Source: Candidatus Poribacteria bacterium (GTDB lineage: Bacteria; Poribacteria; WGA-4E; WGA-3G). From it: a stretch of DNA of 64,000 nt. The notes beneath the pieces are model-generated. The model did no database searches and was not told the DNA's origin. It saw only the letters and a list, made by a program, of their open reading frames with translations. Below, piece by piece: positions 1-6,901 of this stretch (position 1 is the stretch's first letter; every line of letters starts with the position of its first letter). The position numbers and the translations under genes were made by a program. The stretch covers positions 3,962,204-4,026,203 of the forward strand of contig OY282386.1 of assembly GCA_958295945.1 (NCBI GenBank), given 5' to 3'.

Positions 1-516
1 TAAACTCAAGCAATCGGGACGGTTCGGGGTTATTTCCAGTTCAAAGATTGTATCATCTAAACCCAAGGCATCGGTAAACCCAATACCGATGGGAATATCA
101 GAGGATAATTCCATCAGTCCTGTAGCATCATCAGAGATTCCCAACTCCTTCTCTGAACAAAGCATCCCGTGCGATTCTTCACCGCGTAGTTTAGTGCGTT
201 TTATTGAGATACCAATGGGTAAATCTGTGCCTATTGTTGCGACAGGTGCAAACATTCCCTCACGTGCATTCGGTGCGCCACAAACTATCTGGAGTGCGTC
301 TTCTTCACCAATATCCACCTGACAAAGCACCAATTTATCGGCATTCGGATGAGGTCTAATAGAATTCACTTTTCCAACAACGACACCTTTTAATGCAGTG
401 CCAAGTTCTTTGATGGATTCTACTTCAATTCCTAACATCGTTAGTCTATCCGCGAGTTCTATTGCAGAAAATTCAAAGTCTATATATGTTTTCAGCCAAT
501 TTAATGTTACGTTCAA
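1..516 (-). CDS. pheT: Phenylalanyl-tRNA synthetase beta subunit, N-terminal part (cut by window edge)
   Basis: Encodes the first 172 residues of the beta chain of the alpha2-beta2 phenylalanyl-tRNA synthetase, which charges tRNA-Phe in the cytoplasm. The minus frame is open from a TTG at 516 to the window edge. It starts MNVTLNWLKTYIDF, as PheT proteins do, runs through an EMAPII/OB-like tRNA-binding domain (about residues 39-150, with PHPNADKLVLCQVD and CGAPNAREG) and ends in the typical ITPNRPDCLSL. I chose the TTG because the conserved N-terminus begins there and an AAGGA lies 8-9 bases upstream. The next in-frame ATG would delete the conserved start. It lies 72 bases after pheS, the usual pheS-pheT order, and presumably shares the T-box leader upstream of pheS. 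Confidence 0.93.
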   Translation of the reverse strand, partial: MNVTLNWLKTYIDFEFSAIELADRLTMLGIEVESIKELGTALKGVVVGKVNSIRPHPNADKLVLCQVDIGEEDALQIVCGAPNAREGMFAPVATIGTDLPIGISIKRTKLRGEESHGMLCSEKELGISDDATGLMELSSDIPIGIGFTDALGLDDTIFELEITPNRPDCLSL

Positions 517-588
517 TTTCTGAGTCCTTCGTTAATTATAACACGGAAATCAGGGTTACAACCCCTTTCATAAAAAGTCTACTGTCCA

Positions 589-1605
589 CTAAAACTGTCT
601 TAAGAATCGAAGATCGTTTTCATAAAATGTGCGGATGTCTGGAATCCGAAACTGAAGATTGGCGATACGTTCTACCCCCATCCCGAAGGCGAATCCAGTA
701 ACTTCTTCTAGATCATAGTTGACAGCACGGAACACCTCTGGGTCAACCGCACCTGCCCCTAAAATCTCAATCCATCCCGTGTGTCCACAACTACGACACC
801 CTTTACCTTGGCACACTGTGCAGGTAATATCTGCCTCTGCACTCGGTTCAGTGAACGGAAAAAAATGTGGACGGAAACGCATCCGCGTCTGATCACCAAA
901 CATCTGTCTGGCAAAAGACACTAACACTCCCTTCAATTCACTGAAAGTGACGTGTTTATCCACAAGCAGCCCTTCCACCTGGTGAAACATAGGTGTATGC
1001 GATACATCGTAATCCACACGATATGCTTTGCCGGGAACTATGATACGAACCGGCGGTTTCTGGTTTTCCATTGCACGAATTTGAACAGGCGATGTATGCG
1101 TCCGTAACAAATGTCCATCTGTCAGATAGAATGTATCATGCAGATCGCGTGCAGGATGGTCGGGTGGTGTATTGAGTGCATCAAAATTGTAATGTTCGGT
1201 TTCAACTTCTGGTCCCGTCACCACTTGAAACCCCATTTGTGTGAAAATCGATTCAATCCGTTCTAATGTCTGCATCACAGGGTGTGCTTTCCCGTAAGCA
1301 GGTTTTCGTCCGGGAAGTGTAATATCAACTGATTCTGTTATGAGTTGCTGTTCTTGATGTTTGCAATCCAGTGCATTCTTCGTTGCTTCAAAAGCATCCG
1401 TTAATGAAGCACGCACCTCATTCGCGAGTTTTCCAATAACAGGACGTTCATCTTTAGAAAGTTGTCCCATGCCCTTCATAACATCTGTCAACTTTCCTCT
1501 GCGTCCAAAATATTCAATTCTCAGCGATTCAAGTGCCTCTGCAGTTTTCACATCTTTTAATGCTTCCTGTGCTGCGACTTGAATCGCTTCTAATTCTGCT
1601 TTCAT
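589..1605 (-). CDS. pheS: Phenylalanyl-tRNA synthetase alpha subunit
   Basis: Catalytic alpha chain (338 residues, normal length) of phenylalanyl-tRNA synthetase; makes Phe-AMP and charges tRNA-Phe. The N-terminal ~90 residues are the charged coiled-coil tRNA-binding arm. The class II catalytic domain follows, with RTHTSPVQIRAM, FHQVEGLLVD (motif 2 region), the RFRPHFFPFTEPSAE stretch and motif 3 GFAFGMGVERIANLQF near the C-terminus. The CTVCQGKGCRSCGHTGW segment is a common PheS cysteine cluster. ATG at 1605 has AAGG a few bases upstream, immediately after the terminator U-run of the T-box leader. It is followed by pheT. Confidence 0.97.
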   Translation of the reverse strand: MKAELEAIQVAAQEALKDVKTAEALESLRIEYFGRRGKLTDVMKGMGQLSKDERPVIGKLANEVRASLTDAFEATKNALDCKHQEQQLITESVDITLPGRKPAYGKAHPVMQTLERIESIFTQMGFQVVTGPEVETEHYNFDALNTPPDHPARDLHDTFYLTDGHLLRTHTSPVQIRAMENQKPPVRIIVPGKAYRVDYDVSHTPMFHQVEGLLVDKHVTFSELKGVLVSFARQMFGDQTRMRFRPHFFPFTEPSAEADITCTVCQGKGCRSCGHTGWIEILGAGAVDPEVFRAVNYDLEEVTGFAFGMGVERIANLQFRIPDIRTFYENDLRFLRQF

Positions 1606-1615
1606 AAATGCCTTA

Positions 1616-1695
1616 TAAAAAGATTATGCCTGTCACACTGTCCCTCTATCTCAAGTTCTGCTTGAGATACTTATGGGGACGAAAGCGACAAGCAT
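1616..1695 (-). terminator. Terminator arm of the T-box leader
   Basis: On the minus strand ATGCTTGTC (1695-1687) pairs with GACAGGCAT (1634-1626). Inside it are further nested stems: GTCCC with GGGAC, and TCTCAAG with CTTGAGA. The hairpin is followed by AATCTTTTTAT, a plausible U-run, just before the pheS ribosome-binding site. This is the structure expected to compete with the T-box antiterminator. Confidence 0.8.
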
Positions 1696-1870
1696 CTACT
1701 TCCGCGGTACCACCCCGCTTGACAGACTGTTAAATCTGTCCGCTTCATTTCTTTGTCAATTGGCTCCAAGATGAATTTCAGTAGTTGTCTCAAAACCGCG
1801 CTTCCAGCCGATGGCACGGTATCTCTGCTTGAGATGTCTCAACGACCTACTTTGTCTCTTCACTACCGTT
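1616..1870 (-). promoter_or_regulatory. T-box leader riboswitch, Phe specifier, in front of pheS
   Basis: The minus strand between rplT and pheS carries the T-box hallmark GGTGGTACCGCGG (1715-1702), preceded by a side of the antiterminator (TCTGTCAAGC). Upstream is a stem I-like region starting near 1870 (AGTGAAGAGACAAAGTAGG). A UUC triplet at 1775-1773 in the context GAAATTCAT fits a phenylalanine specifier. Downstream lies a strong terminator (separate entry). In known T-boxes, uncharged tRNA pairs with the specifier and with the T-box bulge and stabilises the antiterminator, so pheS(T) is expressed when charged tRNA-Phe is scarce. The 5' limit is approximate. Confidence 0.9.
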
Positions 1871-1903
1871 CAATATCGTTATAGTTAATGTGTTTGATTG
1901 AAC

Positions 1904-2251
1904 CTATCCCTTTGCGAGGGTGGCAAGTTGTTCAAATCCTGATGCATCATTTACTGCGATGTCAGCGAGGACTTTTCTATCTAATTCCACACCTGCTGTC
2001 TTTAGTCCGTGTATGAATTTACTGTATGTCAGTCCGTGTAATCTCGCGGCGGCGTTAATACGCATAATCCACAGTCGTCTAAAGTCGCGTTTACGCGCAC
2101 GTCTATGTGTATAGGCGTGATTCCACGCTTTTTCAACCGCTTCCATCGCGGTACGTCTGAGGTTATTACGTCCACCACGAAAACCTTTGGAATGCTTGAG
2201 TATCCGTTTCCTCCGTTTCCGGCGGACATTCCCTGTTTTTACTCGTGCCAT
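1904..2251 (-). CDS. rplT: 50S ribosomal protein L20
   Basis: Ribosomal protein L20 (115 residues, normal size), a large-subunit assembly protein binding 23S rRNA. The very basic N-terminus [19 protein letters not shown] and the block [23 protein letters not shown] are diagnostic. It starts 9 bases after rpmI, with AGGAG just upstream, in the canonical infC-rpmI-rplT order. L20 is a known autogenous repressor of this operon in E. coli and B. subtilis. Whether it acts here is not visible. Confidence 0.98.
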   Translation of the reverse strand: MARVKTGNVRRKRRKRILKHSKGFRGGRNNLRRTAMEAVEKAWNHAYTHRRARKRDFRRLWIMRINAAARLHGLTYSKFIHGLKTAGVELDRKVLADIAVNDASGFEQLATLAKG

Positions 2252-2260
2252 TTTGAACTC

Positions 2261-2452
2261 CTAATAAATTAAACGTTTCAAACGTTTCTCATTGCTTGGG
2301 TCAACTAAGGTAGATTGTCGTAAACGTCGTTTCCGTTTCGCAGATTTTGATATAAACAAGTGTCCCGCATACGCACGATTGCGGCGAATCTTTCCTTTAG
2401 CAGTAAATTTGAAACGTTTTGCTGCGCCTTTATGCGTTTTCTTTTTCGGCAT
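2261..2452 (-). CDS. rpmI: 50S ribosomal protein L35
   Basis: Ribosomal protein L35 (63 residues, normal size) of the large subunit. MPKKKTHKGAAKRFKFTAKGKI and the basic RNRAYAGHLFISKSAKRKRRLR segment are typical. It sits between infC and rplT. The 214-base gap to infC holds a terminator-like hairpin (2531-2561), so rpmI-rplT may be expressed at a different level from infC or be controlled in that gap. Confidence 0.97.
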   Translation of the reverse strand: MPKKKTHKGAAKRFKFTAKGKIRRNRAYAGHLFISKSAKRKRRLRQSTLVDPSNEKRLKRLIY

Positions 2453-2530
2453 TACAATATCCTCTATAACGACTTTTCTAAACTGACTTATTGAAGGTCC
2501 TCTTCAAATAGGGTGTAGGCATAAACTCAC

Positions 2531-2561
2531 AAAATAAACGAGGAGAAACGTTGTCTCCTCG
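2531..2561 (-). terminator. Terminator-like hairpin between infC and rpmI
   Basis: Minus strand CGAGGAGA (2561-2554), a 7-base loop, then TCTCCTCG (2546-2539): a perfect 8-bp stem followed directly by TTTATTTT. It looks like an intrinsic terminator or attenuator inside the infC operon, 86 bases upstream of rpmI. It could produce partial termination or be read as an L20-responsive attenuator. The latter is inference. Confidence 0.7.
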
Positions 2562-2666
2562 CAAAAGGTGCGTCTCTTTCAAAAGCCGTAAAATAAAAGA
2601 GATACAGGTCGCTATGAACATAAACATGCGATGTTTTGCCGTTCATAGAATGTATGAGACACTAAG

Positions 2667-3212
2667 TTATGAAGATTTCGGTGTTAGGAGCATAGACATG
2701 ACACGGGTTTCCATCTTAGCAGGTTGTTCTACCTCTGCCAATTCAGCCACATCTTTTTCCAATCGGGAAAGCATGTTTCTGCCCAACTCTGTGTGCAGCA
2801 TCTCCCTACCGCGAAAACGCACAGTTGCCCGTACCTTCCAACCGTTCTTCAAAAAGTCTTCAACATGACGCTTTTTGAATTGGTAGTCATGTTCGGCTGT
2901 ATCAGGTCGGAACTGAATCTCTTTTAGTACAATCTTCGACTGCTTCTTTCGAGCTTCTCTTGCACGTTTATTCTTTTCGTACTGATATTTTCCGTAATCC
3001 ATTATCTTACAAACAGGTGGTTTCGCATTTGGTGAAACTTCAACCAGATCCAAACCGACTTCTTCGGCACGATCCATCGCCTCGCGTGGTGTCATCACAC
3101 CGACCTGCTTGTTTTCTTCATCAATGAGCAAAATCTCTTTGGCTCGTATTTGATAATTAGAACGAGTCTGTCTTTCCTTCGGTTTTTGATTACGTCTGCC
3201 TCTATAGTGTAT
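2667..3212 (-). CDS. infC: Translation initiation factor IF-3 with an AUA start codon
   Basis: IF-3 binds the 30S subunit and discriminates against wrong start codons and initiator tRNAs. The N-domain contains YQIRAKEILLIDEENKQVGV and LDLVEVSPNAKPPVCKIMDYGK. The C-domain contains EIQFRPDTAEHDYQFK and VRFRGREMLHTELG. No ATG, GTG or TTG start gives a complete N-terminus: the first TTG (3131) would remove the conserved NYQIRAKEI segment. The frame is open back to a TGA just upstream of an ATA at 3212-3210, which is preceded by GGGGGTG with good spacing. Starting there gives 181 residues (M-HYRGRRNQKPKERQ...), almost the 180 of E. coli IF-3. infC in other bacteria uses AUU, AUC or AUA for autoregulation, so AUA is credible. 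First gene of infC-rpmI-rplT. Confidence 0.93.
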   Translation of the reverse strand: MHYRGRRNQKPKERQTRSNYQIRAKEILLIDEENKQVGVMTPREAMDRAEEVGLDLVEVSPNAKPPVCKIMDYGKYQYEKNKRAREARKKQSKIVLKEIQFRPDTAEHDYQFKKRHVEDFLKNGWKVRATVRFRGREMLHTELGRNMLSRLEKDVAELAEVEQPAKMETRVMSMLLTPKSS

Positions 3213-3406
3213 TTTTCACACCCCCATGTATAACTATGCATGTACAACAAATACAGGCTATTGTGCATAATGAACAACCTATATACGTCTACACATGACC
3301 AATCTTGTATTTACCTTTCAGTAAACTGGACGACAATAAACCAATCTTTACAAAATGTTGATACACACTAAACACTTATGAATGTTTAGTCAATATTAAT
3401 TACGGT

Positions 3407-3435
3407 ATTATATCACATTTACAACACAAATGCAA
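3407..3435 (-). promoter_or_regulatory. Predicted extended -10 promoter for infC operon
   Basis: Minus strand TTGCAT (3435-3430), 17 bases, then TATAAT (3412-3407) preceded by TG in the extended -10 position. Transcription would begin near 3400 and give an infC leader of about 190 bases. The leader contains a small CTAAACA/TGTTTAG hairpin near 3370-3390 and nothing else I recognise. Confidence 0.55.
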
Positions 3436-3437
3436 AC

Positions 3438-3794
3438 TTAAAAATATCCGATTGTCCACAAAGTCCTTAGAACAATAATTCCGCAAGCCATACCACCTAT
3501 TATAATGATTAACGTGATGCTAATAATTTTGGCAAACCGGAATATGTTTTCAGCGTATTCTGGTTGTTCTTTCACCCAGGCACGCGCCAGACTGAATGTT
3601 AACACAACACTAATCAGGTTTAGCATTGCTGCCCCCATAAATGCTAAGAAAATTCCATTGAAGTCTACCATCTCCATCGTTTCTATGATTGAACCATACG
3701 TTGAATAACGTAGGATGAGAACGATTAGGATAGCAGCTAAAACAAGAATAAATCCAATGAAAACAATGAGTGTTCTTTTAAATTCACTTCCCAT
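3438..3794 (-). CDS. Small hypothetical membrane protein, three TM segments
   Basis: A 118-residue protein I do not recognise. Three strongly hydrophobic segments are visible: about residues 8-29 (TLIVFIGFILVLAAILIVLI), 46-70 (GIFLAFMGAAMLNLISVVLTF) and 88-112 (IISITLIIIIGGMACGIIVL). A basic stretch follows the first Met. The loop RAWVKEQPEYAENIFRFAK joins segments 2 and 3. No motif suggests a function. It stands alone, with a miniature inverted-repeat element upstream (3868-4016) and the infC promoter directly beyond its stop. Confidence 0.7.
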   Translation of the reverse strand: MGSEFKRTLIVFIGFILVLAAILIVLILRYSTYGSIIETMEMVDFNGIFLAFMGAAMLNLISVVLTFSLARAWVKEQPEYAENIFRFAKIISITLIIIIGGMACGIIVLRTLWTIGYF

Positions 3795-3867
3795 CTAATG
3801 TTTAACTCTTGTAGGCAAAGATATTATATGGCAATTGTAACACATTTATAATGGATTGGCAAATTTA

Positions 3868-4016
3868 GGGTGTCAAGTTTTTGTCACTAACTTCTTACCA
3901 TCCATTGTAGTGAAGGGTCTCTGTACCCATCATCCTTCAACCTACCAATAATAGCACGACACGTAGAACCGCAATACAATGGATAATGTGATATTTGCCA
4001 AAAACTTTACACACCC
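3868..4016. repeat. MITE-like element, family A, copy 1
   Basis: About 149 bp with imperfect terminal inverted repeats. The left end GGGTGTCAAGTTTTTGTCA is matched in reverse by the right end TGCCAAAAACTTTACACACC. Sub-terminal sequence also matches (CCATCCATTGTAGTG against CAATACAATGGATAAT). It fills much of the gap between the membrane protein gene and the gene at 4104. The same ends recur at 32697-33021, 43776-44839 and 51000-51290. Confidence 0.7.
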
Positions 4017-4103
4017 CATACCACCACGAAAACACTTGATATTTTCCGATAATGATGTTAAACTTTATCCTAACCTACCGTTTTGAAGAAAAGGAGCAAT
4101 TTC

Positions 4104-4694
4104 ATGGACATAGCATTCACGTCAGCAATCACTGAAGTCATTGAAAAATTAGAAGCAGGCAACCCACTTCCACCGCTTGTTCCAGAATCTACATGGAGTG
4201 ACGAATTAACAGACGAACTTATAGCACTATCACTTGAATACCTTTTTGATGGAGAATCGCTGAAGGACGACATTTTCGGGGGTGCGACCAAAAGTGGTCT
4301 ACTGCTCTGGAACGATGCATTGGACGATTCACACGACATTTCACAAGAGTTGAGTAACAACACTGGCAGCTACTGGCACGGCATTATGCACCGACGGGAA
4401 CCAGATTATAGCAACGCGAAATATTGGTTCGGTAGAGTCGGCACACACCCGATTTTCCCTAAACTCAGGGACCGTGCACTTGCAATCTCAAATGAAGTGC
4501 AAAACCCATCAGATACGCTGGCAGAAATCACACAAAAAATAGAGAACGAACCGCATTGGGATGCTTATCAGTTTATTGATTGGTGTCAAGCTGCGGAAAA
4601 CGATCCATCTTCAGACGCAACCCAATTCTTGCAACAAGTGCAGGCAGAGGAGATTAAACTACTACTTGCATATTCGTATCAGAACGCTATCTAA
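4104..4694 (+). CDS. Conserved-looking hypothetical protein, 196 residues
   Basis: A soluble protein with no signal peptide or TM segment. The N-terminal half is acidic. The central block [20 protein letters not shown], followed by [11 protein letters not shown], is His/Arg/Trp-rich and looks like a conserved motif of an uncharacterised family; I do not know its function. The ATG at 4104 was chosen because AAGGAG lies 7 bases upstream; a TTG 21 bases earlier lacks a site. The gene appears monocistronic. Confidence 0.8.
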   Translation: MDIAFTSAITEVIEKLEAGNPLPPLVPESTWSDELTDELIALSLEYLFDGESLKDDIFGGATKSGLLLWNDALDDSHDISQELSNNTGSYWHGIMHRREPDYSNAKYWFGRVGTHPIFPKLRDRALAISNEVQNPSDTLAEITQKIENEPHWDAYQFIDWCQAAENDPSSDATQFLQQVQAEEIKLLLAYSYQNAI

Positions 4695-4790
4695 TATTAA
4701 TGTAATCTTTTTATTTAGCAGTACATAAACACAAGCAGTAGGCGCGCTTTGTAAGCACGCAGGATTTTCAGATTTCTAAGGAGAAAAAGA

Positions 4791-5792
4791 ATGAACACAA
4801 GAGATAAGATTTTCACCCTGAACAATTGGTATTTTCTTTTAACTGTTATCACAAGTGTTCTCATGTTGGGTTCCTGTGTGCCGACTACGATGAACACCAG
4901 CGGCACGTCAAGGGTTCGACCGAGTGAGGCTTACGAAGAGATTAAACAACTCACAACAAAAGTAGAAACCACCAGCGATCCAACAGATGCTGAAATGTTG
5001 ATTGAAAAGTCACAGGATTTTATTAATTTGCATGGGAAATATAAGCATGCAGATGAGGTGTACTATATTCTGGGTACCACTTTAGTACAATTTGATCGCA
5101 CTACTGAAGGAATTGATGTATTAGAAGAACTCATAAAGTATTATCCCCTTGCATCTTATGTTGAACCAAGTTTGTTAACATTAGGATTAGCTTATGACAA
5201 GGTTGACAGACATGATGAGGCTGATGTAGTCTACGCGAAATTGATAAATAACCCAAAGTATAACAACGGCAGACACGCGCAAAATGCACAGAAATTGCTG
5301 CAAACAGACAAAGCAGATCGTAAAGGCGTGACTGAAGGTTTGTCTTCTACAAGCAATAGTCCACCTAATTTTGTGGGGCAATTAGCAATGGATTTTGATG
5401 TAACAGACCTAAATGGACAACCTTTATCATTAGCACAATTTCAAGGAAAAGTTGTACTTCTTGATTTCTGGGCAACTTGGTGTCCTCCCTGTAGGGCAGA
5501 GATGCCGAATGTGAAACGGACCTATGCAAAGTATAAAAACCAGAACTTTGAGATTATAGGTATTAGTTTAGATAGGGCAAAATCCGCTCTGAAATCTTAT
5601 ATAGCAAACGAAGGGATTACGTGGCCGCAATATTATGACAACGGTGGAAGGATTTCCGATATGTATCAGGTGCGATCCATTCCGTCTACATTCCTGATTG
5701 ATGGTGAAGGGGTTATACGTATGACGAATCTTCGTGGTAGCGCACTTGAGTCCGGGGTTGCACAACTTGTTCAGGAAAACGCTGCTCGTTAA
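4791..5792 (+). CDS. Lipoprotein with TPR-like region and TlpA-type thioredoxin domain
   Basis: A 333-residue exported thiol-disulfide oxidoreductase. The N-terminus has a lipoprotein signal with lipobox LGSC (Cys29), so it is probably membrane-anchored outside the cytoplasm. Residues ~40-175 are TPR-like helices (DEVYYILGTTLVQFD, EPSLLTLGLAYDKVDRHDEA). Residues ~195-330 are a TlpA/ResA-like thioredoxin fold with redox motif WATWCPPCR and the cis-Pro region SIPSTFLIDGEGVI. TlpA proteins reduce disulfides, for example in cytochrome c maturation; the actual partner is unknown. The gene at 10213 has the same TPR-thioredoxin layout and is a paralogue. Confidence 0.88.
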   Translation: MNTRDKIFTLNNWYFLLTVITSVLMLGSCVPTTMNTSGTSRVRPSEAYEEIKQLTTKVETTSDPTDAEMLIEKSQDFINLHGKYKHADEVYYILGTTLVQFDRTTEGIDVLEELIKYYPLASYVEPSLLTLGLAYDKVDRHDEADVVYAKLINNPKYNNGRHAQNAQKLLQTDKADRKGVTEGLSSTSNSPPNFVGQLAMDFDVTDLNGQPLSLAQFQGKVVLLDFWATWCPPCRAEMPNVKRTYAKYKNQNFEIIGISLDRAKSALKSYIANEGITWPQYYDNGGRISDMYQVRSIPSTFLIDGEGVIRMTNLRGSALESGVAQLVQENAAR

Positions 5793-5992
5793 ATAAACGT
5801 GAGTTTGATAAATGAAATTCTTGTATTCCATCAGAATACGCGTTTGGTGTTCTGAATTGGTAAGGAAACTGCATCTACAAGGCTTGTGGGAGTAAGTGTT
5901 TTTGGCAAATTAGGTTTATATCTCTATTATCAAACTCACATTAAAACAAAAGAATTGAAGTTGCAAGCCTTTGGAAATAAAGGAGTATGAAC

Positions 5993-6865
5993 ATGTCTTT
6001 ACGTAATACTTGGATACCGATCACGATTTTCCTTGTGGTAATCTGTGTCGTGCGTCCCGACTTGCGAAGCGAGATGGACGCGGAAACAGCCTCTGAGAGT
6101 CCCTTTGTCGCAGCGAAAAAACTCATCATAACCGAAAACTATTATGAGGCAATACTTGTGCTCCAACCGCTCTTGATGAGTGAGACCAAAAGCACGGAAC
6201 AAGAAGAAGCCCTCTGGCTGGCTCACACGCTTTTGGTCAATCTGGAAAGAAACGGAGTGTGGGGAAAAGACATAGATCAAAAAATAAAAATCCTGAATAA
6301 ATTGGGGGCGCAATTTGTTAATGGTGAGATACACTTTGGTTATAGATACGGTTTCCTGCATCGGTTGATAGAGACCTATCCAGATACGTCGAAACAGCCG
6401 ATCATTGAATACGCACTCATACAATCGGGATACCCTGTGCCGCAAGATATGTTTGATGAAGTGGGGCATTTTTTAACTGAAAAAAGTGAACCTGCGAAAG
6501 GAACACTTTCTGCCCTGCACGCGTATATTAAGAAATATGAGAAAACGGGCCGTGCTGAAGTTTACAGAGCATATCTTGATATTGCTCATATTCATCACGG
6601 TCTTTGGGCGGCGATCACTTTTTCTGATCATCCCTACGTTGGCATGTTTGCAAAGTTTGGGACCGGAGACCCTAAAAAAGATAAGAAACTCGCAGACTCT
6701 CACAGGGAAATTGCTCTTGAATATTACGCGAAGTTTTATATCAATCCACACGGCCTTACAGATACCTTTGATTATAAGTTCTTTGATTTCAAAGATGAAA
6801 ATGGTTATCAACTCTTAAAGCGGAGAGCAGAATTTGGTTGGGATTTTATTCTTTACGGATGTTAA
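5993..6865 (+). CDS. Secreted hypothetical protein, 290 residues
   Basis: Not recognised. The first ~20 residues (MSLRNTWIPITIFLVVICVV) are a hydrophobic signal or anchor. The rest is soluble, alpha-helical-looking and TPR-like in places (AAKKLIITENYYEAILVLQPLL; RAEVYRAYLDIAHIHHGLW). The ATG at 5993 is preferred to the ATG at 5987 because AAGGAG (5980-5985) is then 7 bases away. It is 36 bases upstream of the WD40 gene start and likely cotranscribed with it. Confidence 0.72.
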   Translation: MSLRNTWIPITIFLVVICVVRPDLRSEMDAETASESPFVAAKKLIITENYYEAILVLQPLLMSETKSTEQEEALWLAHTLLVNLERNGVWGKDIDQKIKILNKLGAQFVNGEIHFGYRYGFLHRLIETYPDTSKQPIIEYALIQSGYPVPQDMFDEVGHFLTEKSEPAKGTLSALHAYIKKYEKTGRAEVYRAYLDIAHIHHGLWAAITFSDHPYVGMFAKFGTGDPKKDKKLADSHREIALEYYAKFYINPHGLTDTFDYKFFDFKDENGYQLLKRRAEFGWDFILYGC

Positions 6866-6901
6866 GGTATCTCCTGTTTCCTAATGGAGAACGGTAAGAA
6901 T

